A stretch of 64,000 bases of DNA from Lunularia cruciata (Eukaryota; Streptophyta; Marchantiopsida; Lunulariales; Lunulariaceae). A program made the translations under genes and the position numbers. Numbering within the stretch: the first letter of the stretch is position 1; each line of letters opens with the position of its first letter. Where the stretch lies: positions 50,074,552-50,138,551 of the forward strand of contig OX419756.1 of NCBI GenBank assembly GCA_948567375.1. The letters run 5' to 3'. Below the pieces are notes generated by a model. The model saw only the letters and a program-made list of their open reading frames with translations. It was not told where the DNA came from and did not search any database. Of this stretch, positions 24,205-34,409 are shown piece after piece.

Positions 24205-24690
24205 TGTAACAATATGGAGTTTACGACAAGTTAGTCAATGCTAATGAAGTAGCAAATAGGCTAAATTAGTCTAGAATATTCTAGAAGTATCTAGGAAGCT
24301 ACTTGGTACCTTCTAAGTATTGAATAATGTGCATGCCAAGTGGTGATTTCTAGGAGGAAGCTTCTTGGGAAGCTTCCTAGCTAGGTTAGCTTGCATCCCA
24401 AGTAAGTAGTTTCTAAAAGCTTCTAAATACCTTAGCTTGTACACCAAGTAAGTTGTTTCTAGAAGGAAGCTTCTTGAGAAGCTTCTTGGTTAACTTGGCT
24501 TGTGCTCCAAGAAAGTGGCTTAATTCTTGATTCTTGAGATTATTTAATTCTTGAAAAGCTTCTCAAGAACCTTGTTTGCTCCCTATAACCAAAGTTGAAA
24601 CTCATGCTAGGAATTCAGAGTTTCCCACACCTAAGTATCCCAAGTGATTTTCCATTCTCTTATTTCTTTCCTTAGTCTTGGTCTTTTACA
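24205..24690 (+). repeat. 3' LTR, gypsy family A
   Basis: 486 bp, TGTAACAATATGGAGTTTA...GGTCTTTTACA. Has several AAGCTTCTTGGGAAGCTT-type units. Its right neighbour (AGTGCACTAGCCAAT) is family B leader, so the whole element sits against, and probably inside, a family B copy. Confidence 0.85.
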
Positions 24691-24800
24691 AGTGCACTAG
24701 CCAATAGATCCACCTTCACTTGTTGTCCAAGTGATTGGTTGACTAATACTTATATACATGTAGCTTTGGCTAGGAGAGGTAATTTGATCCCATCCTTGGT

Positions 24801-25225
24801 TGTAACAATATAAAGTTTAGCGATGTAGTTAGTAAGGCTAAAAAAGTAGAGAATAAGCCAAACTAGCCTAGAATATTCTAGAAGTATCTAGGAAGCTTCT
24901 TAGGAAGCTTCCATACTAGTTAACTTGCACCACAAGTATCTAGCTTCTAGAAGGAAGCTTCTAGAAGCTTCTAACTAGCTTAGCTTGCATGCCAAGTAGG
25001 CGGCTTCTAGAAGGAAGCTTCTTGAGAAGCTTCCTAGTTAACTTGGCTTGCACTCTAAGAAAGCGGCTTGAGGAAGCTCTTTGAGAAGCTTCTCAAGGGC
25101 TTTGTATGCTACCTATAAATACCAAAGCCAAAGCTCATGCTAGGCATTCAGAGTTTTCCCTCATTCAAGTGTCCCAATGTGAGTTTCCATTCTCCTATTT
25201 CTCTCCTTGGTCTTGGTCTTTTACA
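24801..25225 (+). repeat. Solo LTR, family A, inside the family B leader
   Basis: 425 bp, TGTAACAATATAAAG...GGTCTTTTACA, TATA box at 25114-25121, flanked by exact TTGGT duplications (24796-24800 and 25226-25230). The paralogous family B fragment carries the unduplicated site at 12598-12602, in the context CATTCTTGGTGATCTTGG. Confidence 0.95.
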
Positions 25226-25900
25226 TTGGTGATCTTGGTAACTTAAGAGTAGATAGACACTCTTATTATATCAACACCCAAATGTTGGTAAAGTCAATGC
25301 AATGTTGATTTATGAGATAGATAATTTTATTTAGAATTCTTGTGATTGGAACTCCTTCATTCTTTGCTTCTTGTTTGTGCACCATGTTTGTGTGAGGTGC
25401 TTTGACTTTAAAGTGTTGGTGCTTTGGTGTGCTCTTGATAGTGAAGAAAAATCAAACTACCTATGTTTCTCTCTAGTGGGATATGAAGTAATGACCTGTT
25501 GACTATGAGAGTGTGGATTGTGATCATAGGTTATAGGTTACATTTTTCTAGAGTATAGTTGTTGTACTTAGATTCTACTACATTAGTGAGTGCTCTTCAA
25601 CTTGTGGTAATAGTTGCTATTGGTACTTGGTGGTGATCCTTAGTGAGGTACTTATGATGGTTATAATTGCAATTTGAGTATTATTGTCTTGATAGAGTTC
25701 TTTGGGGATTCTAGAGGAGATTTTGTTATAGTACATATTGCGTATATATAAAGTGATGCTTGGTATCAACCTATATCTAAGGTTCCAATGAAGGAGGAGA
25801 TTGAATTTGATTTGGAGTTTGATATATGAGCTTATTCAATTGAGAGTGCACTTGGTGTGTCCACATAGCTGTTGTGGGACATGGATAAGAATTATTGGGC
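25226..25900 (+). other. Leader of family B element
   Basis: Aligns with 12598-13250 of the other copy, with no persuasive reading frame in either. It includes GTGCACCATGTTTGTGTGAG and GTTCTTTGGGGATTCTAGAGGAGAT, which are nearly identical in the two copies. Confidence 0.6.
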
Positions 25901-25904
25901 CTCT

Positions 25905-26720
25905 AAAAGCTTCTTTGGTATAATAGGTGTCATTGAGTTGGATGACTTCATCTAGTAGTTTGATAATTGGTGTGATCTAAAGCAGATATGGAACCTAATT
26001 TTTTTTTCACACCCTTCATAGCATGGAATGGGTTGTTGAAGCACTTAGAGGATCCACCAATGGATGACTATCATGAGTTTTGAAGAGTTTATTTGGAGGA
26101 AGTCAAGCTATTGAGACAATATTGGTCTCCAAACTACATCTTTATCACTTCAAGCTTGATTGCTAGGGGTAGATTTGCAGTACCCACAAGTTCTAGCTCT
26201 AGTAACATTGGTGTATCTAATGGAGGTGTACTAGTTGGAGATGGTGCTACTATGAGTAGAGGTACCACTACAAGAGGTGGTGTAGTATCTGAAGGTAGAA
26301 CTACCAAGGAGTGTTGATTGACAAGTTGAGGAGCTTGTAGGAGTTTCAAAGGAAGGCTAGAGAGAGCTTATGTGAGGTATACATTCACATGAGACAATTG
26401 ATTAATTTCATTCAAGGATTTATTGAGGCCCAAGCAGTCCAATTTTGGTATGGGATCTTAGATAGGGAGTTGCAATGTAGAGTATGTGATGTTACATTGT
26501 TACATGCTACCTCACCTACTTTGGCCGTGATCTTTATTTTTCTTGAGTGTATTGAGCTCAACATGGTGGATGAGAGAGTAGTGACATCTAGATTTAGTAT
26601 GGAGATCTCATCCACAACTATTACTTCTTCTAGAGTGCAACAAAGTGCACCAAATTGTGTTGGTTCTTGAGGGTAGAGTGGACAACGTAGATTTTATGGA
26701 GTGAGTGGAGAGCCTAGTGC
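25905..26720 (+). pseudogene. Gag of family B element
   Basis: Readable blocks: GVIELDDFI, FDNWCDLKQIW, GLLKHLEDPPMDDYHEF, YLEEVKLLRQYWSPNYIFIT, a Ser/Gly/Thr linker, then AVQFWYGILDRELQCRVCDV and TLLHATSPTLAVIFIFLECI. Both this copy and the one at 13250-14149 keep the same spacing, so this is one ancestral capsid protein. About 270 residues to the zinc knuckle. Frameshifts lie near 26000 and 26300. Confidence 0.7.
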
Positions 26721-26778
26721 ATCTAAACCCTTACCTTCAGTTTTAGGTCAATAACAACTAGTGAGTGGTGGTGTTGCT

Positions 26779-26817
26779 TGTTAGACTTATGGTGGACTTC
26801 ACCACAAGAGAGAGTGC
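26779..26817 (+). pseudogene. CCHC zinc knuckle of family B Gag
   Basis: The codons read C, stop, T, Y, GGLHHKREC. With the stop at a Trp-like position and Tyr in place of the second Cys (TGT to TAT), this is a C-x2-C-x3/4-H-x4-C nucleic-acid-binding knuckle, placed just after the capsid as in other gypsy Gag proteins. Confidence 0.7.
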
Positions 26818-26819
26818 AC

Positions 26820-27531
26820 TCAAAGAAATGGACATGATACCATTGGTACATCATAAGTAGCACAAAGACAATATGAGCATTACCACAAATTTATTTACAC
26901 TAGTGATCAATGCTTTGACCTTCACTTGAGGTTATAGAGTAGTAGGGCTATTATGGTAGGTAGTAGAGGACCTTTAGGTCATGGAAGATGAGATAGTAGA
27001 GGTGTTAGTAGAGGACCTATATCTAGTAGGAGTATAGTACCTACCCTTGCTTTTGATATAGCCATAGCTAGTCAAATTGGAGCAAAGATTGGATAGCATA
27101 GCCATAGCTTAGAGGAGATCAGATTTGAGTGTTGAGGCTTCCACCTCTTATGTTGGTGATAGAAATATCGTGGACTTTATGTGCGGAGCACCACAAGTAG
27201 ATGCATCTACCATTTAGTGACTAAGAGGGTAGTATATGCTCCAAAGCATAGAGGAGTATCAATGGAGTTGGACCTACAAAGAGGAGAGGTTGGTAGACAA
27301 GTTAGACTTCCCTAGTCATTCACACTCTTTGAGGCACTATAGATGACATCCATGGCTCCTAAACATCCTAGTGCATGTGTGGTAGGTAGTGATGGAGTGC
27401 ACAGTGGACTAGATGCTAGCTAGCCTCCTACTACTACACCAATTGAGTCTAGCATGATGTTGGGAGTAGCTAATTGATTATGTGCTTCCTTTTTGTTCTA
27501 AACCAATGACATGTTTACATTGAGAGCTGAC
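26820..27531 (+). pseudogene. Gag-Pol linker region of family B element
   Basis: Decayed reading with a basic Arg/Gly/Ser stretch (near 26950-27040), AFDIAIASQIGAKIG and RVVYAPKHRGVSMELDLQRG. It ends in MFTLRA-D, whose frame is interrupted by the 416-bp insert and continues at 27957. No named domain. Confidence 0.45.
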
Positions 27532-27947
27532 CCGACTCCAACATTCTGGTTGACTGCCACATTATTTGAGAGTAAGGTTGATGTGACAGATTGGGGAGGT
27601 CGACTGTGACACTGTGACACCTACATGAAGGGTCATTTTAGATCGATGACGGTTGTGGGAAAGAATAAACTCTTGGGGAGGAGTTGGGATTGCTTGTGTT
27701 CTGACAATAGCGTGTAAAGGGCTTTTGAAATCCCATAGCCACTAAGTGAACCTGTCTGTAAATTGGCTGTAATGACCTTTCGTCCTGTCGGAAGATAGAT
27801 TTCTTCTGAAATAACTTCGACAATAGATTGCACCCGGCATAACTTGGACGACAGGTTGGATGAAGAGTTTATCATCCTCAACTGTTGTGCATCTCCTGCA
27901 GGTGGATTGCTTTGGTGCACAGCACAACACAGAGGTGGTTGATAATT
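27532..27947. mobile_element. 416-bp insert flanked by 9-bp direct repeats
   Basis: Exact AGAGCTGAC lies at 27523-27531 and 27948-27956. Removing the insert plus one repeat restores an open family B frame (FTLRAD joined to LVERHGIRSM). The insert is richer in CpG and less decayed than its surroundings. Its minus strand has an open frame across nearly the whole length (SKLCRVQSIVEVISEEIYLP, then TGRKVITANLQTGSLSGYGI), so it may be a captured gene fragment. Nine-base duplications are typical of Mutator-like transposons, but I could not see terminal inverted repeats. Confidence 0.75.
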
Positions 27948-27956
27948 AGAGCTGAC

Positions 27957-28450
27957 TTGGTTGAGAGGCATGGGATCCGCTCAATGACCACTGGTTTATG
28001 GCAAGCAATTGCAGCTAGGTTGGAGGACTTACCTAGTAGACCTTCCTTTGAGGGAGCTCAATTCACACCTGGAGTTGTCCTATTGGGATTTTCCATTTGG
28101 TGGGATCTTCATGGATGGTCTATGCACCCAAAGGGTCTTATTAGACTCAAGTGCATAATCCTTTATGTTGGGGAAGGATATAGATGTTGGTCTTGAGCTA
28201 TGAAAGATCAATGTGGAGATGTTTCCATTTCAAATCCAAACATCTTTAATAGGGTTGTTTTACATCATATGTGAAGAGCTCATTGTCCAAATTCAACCAA
28301 TCATCAGATTGATATCTTTGTGGTGAGAGCTCAAGCCATTGCAACAATAGCAAAGTCATATGATGTGCTAGTTGGTGGAGCAATGTTATATCGCATGGAT
28401 TTTAGTATTGAATATTAGGAAGAGATAGCCTCTTATAGACCAGGTTGGCA
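27957..28450 (+). pseudogene. Aspartic protease region of family B element
   Basis: After LVERHGIRSM, LWQAIAARLEDLPSRP and FEGAQFTPG, a second frame gives GVLLDSSA-like text (RVLLDSSA, then SFMLGK). This matches the catalytic LLDSGA of retropepsins with Gly changed to Ser. Farther on, VVRAQAIATIAKSYDVLVGG and AMLYRMDF correspond to the flap side and C-terminal part of the protease. It lies between the Gag knuckle and the methyltransferase-like domain. Confidence 0.6.
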
Positions 28451-28799
28451 GTCAAGTGAGAGATAAGTATGGTTCCTACTAGTATAATTTAGTAGTAGCA
28501 GTCTTGGCTCACTATAGTCAAGAACCATGTCATCAATTTCATCTTTCAATGGTTCTATTACTTGGCCTTATGACTTATTGGAGGGAAACACCCATGCAGA
28601 GGATACTCTAGTACCAAAGGAGATCACTTGGATTTAGAATACAAGTGAGACCATTCCATCTACCTTAGATGCTCCATTGTGGAGTTTTGAGGAAGCATTG
28701 TAATATCATGTGGATCAATTGGTGCAATAAGCTTGGATTGGAGCCTTTGTACCACCATGAGACCAGTGTGAGAATGAGCCTCTAGAGTCTATTACCTTA

Positions 28800-29547
28800 T
28801 CATCTTTGGATACCATACTCATTGCTTGGTAGCATTTAGTAGAGGAAGTATGTCTATTGGAGTTTTTTGGTGGGATTAGCATTGGACTAGTTATGGTACT
28901 ACAAGCAAGTATAAAGCACATAGTTACTTGTATGTGGAGAGAGATTAGATTGCCAGGTAATTCTCTCTACATCATGTGGCACACTTCACCTTTTGGTGTC
29001 CTAAGTTATTATTGATGCTAGCAATTAGGGGTTACCAAAAGACCCTACCAATAGACATTTTCTTGTTGGGAGCACAAGATTTGGAAACACATGCTCTCAT
29101 TTATTTTGTGATTTCTTGATAGCCATGTCAATGACACACATGTGTTGGCTGAGGTCAAGGTCTTTAGGATCCTTATTCTAGTGTATTTTGGGTGATGTTA
29201 TGTATACTACACCATCTCCAAGTTCATAAGTCCATTTCTCTATCCTACATTTTAGAGAACGTCCCTTTGAAAGGTGATTCTTGTAGATAAGTGATGGTGA
29301 GTACACATCAAGTCCATTCTTGGATGGAATTTAATGTGTAGTTAGATGAAGCCAAAGTGGGATCACAAGCTCATTGTCTTTATCTTTAAGAGTTGAACCT
29401 CTTACTTATAGAGGTTCTATGGGCTTATGATGGGATTCAACGCTAGATCACCTTATTGTTGATGACATTTTGGATATTGAGCACCAACCTCAAATGGTGA
29501 TAGTGGGTGATAGGTTGCTTATGGTAGTGGTGAACCTTGTTGGATTG
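28800..29547 (+). pseudogene. C5-cytosine DNA methyltransferase-like domain, N-terminal part
   Basis: Three hallmark motifs occur in the right order. Motif I, the cofactor loop, is LLEFFGGISIGL (28860-28889 covers EFFGGISIGL). Motif IV, PCQ with the catalytic Cys, is at 29123-29131, preceded by VIS and two stops. Motif VI, ENV, is at 29255-29263 in YILENVP. After a frameshift between about 28950 and 29015, one frame runs from 29018 to about 29500 with only point-type stops, through LAIRGYQKTLPIDIFLLGAQ, DPYSSVFWVMLCILHHLQ and a KVGSQAH segment resembling motif VIII. The subfamily is unresolved; PCQ is unlike the PCN of DNMT3/DRM enzymes. It is broken at 29547 by an insertion and resumes at 31975. 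Confidence 0.7.
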
Positions 29548-29601
29548 TGAGCCAACCTATCTTTCACTCAAGATGAACCTTTGATGGCTATTAGGTAGTG
29601 T

Positions 29602-29991
29602 GGTGTGGTTTACATAGCCTATGAAAAAGTAAATTGGCATGGTTATCTCCACATTAGTGGAGTAGGTTGTATGATAGATCCCATAATTGAGTTTTTGCCA
29701 TATGAGCAATCTATGTAGATGTATGCAATTGGTCATGTGGGTTACAATCTTATCCTTTTCAAGGGCTCCAATGTATATTGGTGGTGGAGAGTTGAGAGAG
29801 GGAGGGTGTGTTTTAGTTGGAGGAGTCTTGAGCAAGAAGAAGATGTGAGAGTGATAGTTGTAGTAGAGCGTGAAGATTGGGGCATCAAGTTGATTAGGAG
29901 ATGTCCCATACTCTCAATTTTCCACTCCCAAATCCTTTTCTTATTAGGCTTTAGATTCTACACCATGATGGATTACAAGACTAGATGGTGA
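29602..29991 (+). pseudogene. Unknown ORF inside the family C insertion
   Basis: A plus-strand frame of about 130 codons with a single TAG at 29716. It reads GVVYIAYEKVNWHGYLHISG, VGCMIDPIIEFLPYEQSM, then MYAIGHVGYNLILFKGSNVY, WWWRVERGRVCF and VRVIVVVEREDWGIKLIRR. The aromatic- and Gly-rich, low-stop text looks like a real protein remnant. I do not recognise the family, and its strand is opposite to the LTRs around it, so it could be host or other-element sequence. Confidence 0.4.
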
Positions 29992-31549
29992 CAAATTTTG
30001 GGGCAGCATTCATGGAATTGGTGATGTGAAACCCGGATCTTGTCATCCTTTTAGTGCTTACTTATGAGCAAATATGGGATTTCACAATTTATATGCTCTT
30101 ATAGATGGAAAAAAACTCAAATTTGCTCAGAGCTTCAAGGTGTATTTGTGGGGTCCATTTGTCAAAAAGTGAAGAGACTAATTGATAAATTTGTAAGAGA
30201 TTGGGTCCCAAGAGGAGAACTCAAGAGTTTTTGGACCATCAATGGAGTTCAATGAAGGAATATGAGAAATGAAGAGTTTGGTTGGAGAGAAGAACTGATG
30301 ATTACAATTTGGAGATAGTGAGCACAAAAGTTTGAGCAGATTTTGTGGGGGATATGATCAATTGAATCAAGGGGGGTAGGATTCATGCCTATGAGCACAA
30401 AAGGGGCAATTTGGATAGCTTCATGAGACATTTTCATAATCTGTTAGTAAGGTTGGAGAAAAGACAAAGTGTTCATATTGCTAAGCACAAGAAATTTTAG
30501 TTTTAGATCAATCTCAAATCAGATCTGGTTGATTGAAGTTGCTGATTTTGGGATGTAAGGTGTTGGAGAAGAGCTGATGATCAGGTTTGGAGTTTTGGTC
30601 ACTCCCCAAGTTATAACTCTAGTCACCTTATGAAAATTTATAGTTTTATTGATGGTTAGATTTTTCACTTTTGTGTGAAGGTTTCATGTGAATTTCTCAA
30701 AAGGAGAATTCACGGTCTTGGATCAAGTATACTGGGATCTGTAGAGCTTACAATTTAGCCCAGCTTACAAATTGATCTATATCTAGAGATTGGGGTTGGA
30801 TTAGACTATCAAACTCTATAGAGGGTTAGAAAAGAGCACAATAAGCTACTATAGTAAATTTGGTTGGCTTTGGATTCATGGAGAGTGAGAGTTGATGCAA
30901 TAAGTTCTACTGAAAATATTGTAGTAAGCTTGGTTGAGCAATTCTACCTTCAATCAAGATTGAATTGCAATTCTCCTATTTTTGTGACTATGATTGAGGA
31001 TTCTAGATTTCTGGAGTGTTTTTGAGGATCAAGTGCACATCTAATTCAGAAATCTAGGGAAATTTTGTTAAAACCAGGAGCAAACCCTAAATTAAGGATT
31101 CCAATATTAGGTTAGAAATTACAAAAAACTTGCCAAGTTTGAGAGTTTGTCACAGAGTTGTAGTGATCAAATTTTAGAGTATTTTATATCATTGGAAATT
31201 TTATCTTATAGACTTTTCATTGAATTCTAGAACACTTGAATCCAAGTCACAAAATAAAATTTATGTCCATATGAGTTGCATAGAGTTTTCCCCATCAAAA
31301 TACATTGAAGTTCCACACTTGGATTAGAAATTGATTGAAATTGGAAGAACAGATTATTGGAGGCTTGGAGTATAGGTTAAAATTAGCTTAACGATAGAAT
31401 AAGAAGGCTCTTAAGCTTTTTTTTTGAAAAAAAACACAAAGAGTTGTTATCAAATTCTTTTGATCTATCCTCATTGTCCTTGCATGCCTGTTTATATGCC
31501 ATGTTTGCTTGGATTGGTGTGCAAGCGTTGCACTTAGGTTCCTTCCTTC
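29992..31549. other. Interior of the family C insertion, no recognised domain
   Basis: G-rich on the plus strand with scattered words (GAGAAGAACTGATGATTACA at 30291, GGAGAAGAGCTGATGATCAG at 30562) that suggest an internal duplication about 270 bp apart. No retroelement enzyme seen. Confidence 0.4.
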
Positions 31550-31973
31550 TAGGCTAAAAGTCAAATAAAGTTAAAAGTCTAAAGGAATATCTCTACTCAT
31601 GGGAATATTTCCCTAAGCATGTGGTCTTATCTTGACCCAACCACTAAGTCAAGGATTCCTTTACATGGGCTGTCCTTGATTATAGAAGAATCCAAAGCAA
31701 AAAGGCTTGTGGATCCAAGAGTTCTCAACTCTTTCCTCAAATCCAAACACTTATGGATAATATCAAGTCAACATACTAGAATCAAAAATAGTGGTGCTCA
31801 TCTTTTCCACTTCCTCTAAAATAAATTCTCCTCTATCTTAGCTTTGACTAAATTTAGCTAATCATGAATAATTTACAAGCATCCTTTATCTCTATACAAA
31901 TAACATTTCTCAAGTACTTGTAATATCAAACTAAATATCACAATAGCACATACATGTCCAAATGGGTGTTATA
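31550..31973 (-). repeat. Family C LTR fragment (reverse)
   Basis: Reverse complement of the first ~430 bp of the family C LTR, including GACTAAATTTAGCTAATCATGA, CAACCACTAAGTCAAGGATTCC and the terminal GGGTGTTATA (TGTAACACCC with one change). Confidence 0.8.
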
Positions 31974-32320
31974 GGATAGCCTAGAACCATTTTACCAACA
32001 CTTATGAGTTTCTCATGCTCCCATGATTTTCAAGAGGGAGGCCTTGGACTTGATTGGGATGCACATTTATAGCAATTGGTGGAGCCCAACACCAATGAGA
32101 AGGAGCAAGCGATGGGTTTTTGTACCAATATTATTGCTATTATAGTAGTATCAAAGATATCTAAGCATCAAGTGTTAGGTCAGGCTATGGATGTAAATAA
32201 CTTGACCTTGATTGTGAGCCTTGGCTTGGCAAAGCAATGTAGGATGCGCTTGAGAGGTATCACCAGTTGGACACTTGTGAGCTCTATGCCTATCAAGACA
32301 TTTTAGGCACATGTTGGGAG
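31974..32320 (+). pseudogene. C5-cytosine DNA methyltransferase-like domain, C-terminal part
   Basis: Continues the domain broken at 29547. Readable text: PRTILPTLMSFSCSHDFQEG, GLGLDWDAHL, then from 32076 LVEPNTNEKEQAMGF and GQAMDVNNLTLIVSLGLAKQ (GQAMDVN at 32178-32198). The latter matches the position and style of motif X (G-N/Q-A/S-x), which packs against the cofactor loop. The EKEQAMGF block resembles the motif IX region, where R/E...MGFP occurs in many C5-methyltransferases. Only one stop lies in this piece before the reading fades. Confidence 0.6.
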
Positions 32321-32679
32321 TGATGGACCAAGTGAGTAGGGTATTCTTGGGACATAGCCAATGGCTACTAATGACAGTGGTCTACTTGGGGTCCATCTAG
32401 TCAAGTGTGGTCTACTTGGGTTACACCCTTGGTCTACTTGGGATGCAACTAGAGGACATATGGAGCTTCTAGCCAAAGTAAAGGGAGTTTTCCACATTGA
32501 GGTTAGGAGCCCTGATAGTTAGGAGCATGACATTACTACTCCCAAGGGCCCAATGTGACACCCAGCTAGTGCATCTTCCATCCTTAGGTCAATTACAAAG
32601 GATACTTGGGAGCCAAACATTGGACCCAAACTTACAAGATGGGAAAGATGGAGATTTTGGATGTTGTTGAGGAGCTACA

Positions 32680-33510
32680 CAAGTTGTTTTACATTCAATA
32701 TGAGGGATTTGGGAGCTCTAAAAGGACTTGGTATTCCAATTGAGCTTACTAATGATACACCAATTTTCCAATGTCCTTGCAAATATAGTGACATGGAAAG
32801 ATCATTGATTTAGAGCCAAAGTAGAGACCTTTTTGAGGCTAGTTTGGTAGATATTTCACATGGAGAGTATGCTTCAACCACAATGATGCCAGCCAAGAAA
32901 GATATGCATGGCAACTACATAGGTAGGCAGATGTGTGGACATTACTAGCCTATCAACTAAGAGACTAGGACTGATTGGTATGCAATGCCTACATTGGAGG
33001 AGATCTTTGATACAATTAGGCATGCAAAGGTCTTTAGTTTTTTAGATCTTTGAGCAAGATATCATCAATTGCCAATCAAGGAATAGGACAAGTCCAAGAT
33101 AGTATTTTGGTCTATTGATCTACATGTCAAGGATGTCTTATATTAGTGGTGGTTCTTACTAATTGGGTTAAAGAACATTTTTGCCAAGTTCTAAAGGTTC
33201 ATGGATAGGATCCTAGCAAGACTAGATTTTGCTTGGTGCTATATTGATGACATTTAGTCTATAATATTATTGTGGAGGAGCATGAGAGACATTTGTTGGA
33301 GGTGTTTGAGAGGTTGAGATCTCATAGACTCAATTAACATATTGAGAAGTGTAGATTCTTCTTTGAGTAGGTTGAGTATAAAGGTCATGTTATCTTCCCT
33401 AGAAGACTTTGTGTTCAGTAGACCAAAGTGGAGGCTATTGCATGTATTTTTCAGCCTATGGATGTGAATAGAGTGCAAGCATTCCTTGGGTTAGTGAACT
33501 TTTATCATTG
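32680..33510 (+). pseudogene. Reverse transcriptase of family B element
   Basis: Text: LGIPIELTNDTPIFQCPCKY, LFEASLVDISHGEYASTTMM, PAKKDMHGNYIGRQMCG, YAMPTLEEIFDTIRHAKVFS, FLDL, KSKIVFWSIDLHVKD, FMDRILARLDFAWCYIDDI (catalytic Asp-Asp near 33240-33255). This is the classic gypsy RT series. It lies directly downstream of the methyltransferase-like domain. Its sequence differs clearly from family A RT, so the two are separate lineages. Confidence 0.85.
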
Positions 33511-33559
33511 ATATTTTAGAGGATTCAATGCCATTGCCAAGGCCTTGACAAAGCTTACC

Positions 33560-34040
33560 AACCTTACACATGAGTGGTGTTGGTGAGATGAGCAAGAGAG
33601 AGCTTTTATAGAGCTCAAGGAGAGGTTTACATCTACCCCTATTCTTAGAAGACCAATCAAAAGGACAACTATTCCAGGTTCATATTGATTGGAGTATGTT
33701 AGAGTAGTGCTCATCTAATCAGATGATGAGGTGAAGGAGTTTATGGTGGCCTATGCTAGTTGCTCCAAAAATTCAATGGAGGCAAATTATAAGTCATATG
33801 AGGGAGAGTGCTTGGCAGCAATATGGGCAATAGAATATTTTTTATGTTACCTATTTGGTAACTCCTTCAATCTCATCATTGATCATCAACCACTGAAGTA
33901 GTTGATAGAATCCAACAAGCTTTCACGGAAGCTTGCATGATGTGTTCTATTTTTACAAGAGTATGATTTCATGGTTATTCATAAACCTAAAGTGGTGAAC
34001 CATGATGCAAATGGGCTGAGTACAAACCCATGTCCAAGCC
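33560..34040 (+). pseudogene. RNase H of family B element
   Basis: RAFIELKERFTSTPILRRP, then VKEFMVAYASCSKNSMEANY, YEGECLAAIWAIEYFLCYLF, NSFNLIIDHQPLK and EYDFMVIHKPKVVNHDAN. The conserved acidic E in YEGECLA and the D in IIDHQPL are visible. A few stops. Confidence 0.8.
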
Positions 34041-34409
34041 AATACAATCAGACTAAAACACATTGGCATATTGAGACAAATGAGGAGATGGTGCTAAGCT
34101 GGCATACATCTATCTACCTTTCTATGTATGTTTTCTAAGGCCTTGCTGGTATCTCTCTGAACACATATAAGAGGAGTTGTTGAGGTCACAGATCCAGAGA
34201 GTGGAAATATTGGTACATGTCAATGAGATATTCATAATGATATCTTAATGATTGATTATATTTGCACTAGTGTTGTTGGTGGCACAATTGGTGCCAAGGA
34301 GAAAAACCATGTTCTCCAACAAGCCATGTAGTTTAAATTGGAGTGTAGACACCTTCTTTGTATATGGGAGGATGGTAGAGTGCAAGTAGTACCACGTCTA
34401 TCTTAGAAA

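Larger units (their letters stand above)
19372..24690 (+). mobile_element. Family A Ty3/gypsy retrotransposon with both LTRs
   Basis: Has a 5' LTR (19372-19887), primer-binding site, gag remnant, reverse transcriptase, RNase H, integrase with a C-terminal region, a polypurine-like tract, and a 3' LTR (24205-24690). The order RT-RNase H-integrase identifies Ty3/gypsy. At about 5.3 kb, including a 0.7-kb foreign solo LTR at 23014-23701, the interior is short; I see neither a zinc knuckle nor a protease, so part of gag-pol is probably deleted around 20400-20720. Many in-frame stops make it inactive. The 5' boundary is the least certain edge: the first bases are TGCAACTATAATAATATGG rather than TGTAACAATATGG, and no clean target duplication was found. 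Confidence 0.85.
29548..31973 (-). mobile_element. Family C LTR element inserted in reverse in the methyltransferase region
   Basis: The left edge (29548-29597, TGAGCC...CTCAAGATGAACCTTTGATGGCTATTA) is the reverse complement of the last ~50 bp of the family C LTR at 23014-23701. The right edge (31550-31973, ending GGGTGTTATA) is the reverse complement of its first ~430 bp. Flanks GATTG (29543-29547) and GATAG (31975-31979) look like a mutated 5-bp duplication, with one extra base at the right junction as at 23013. The reading frame of the host domain joins across it. Most of the left LTR and the interior structure are not recognisable. Confidence 0.65.
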
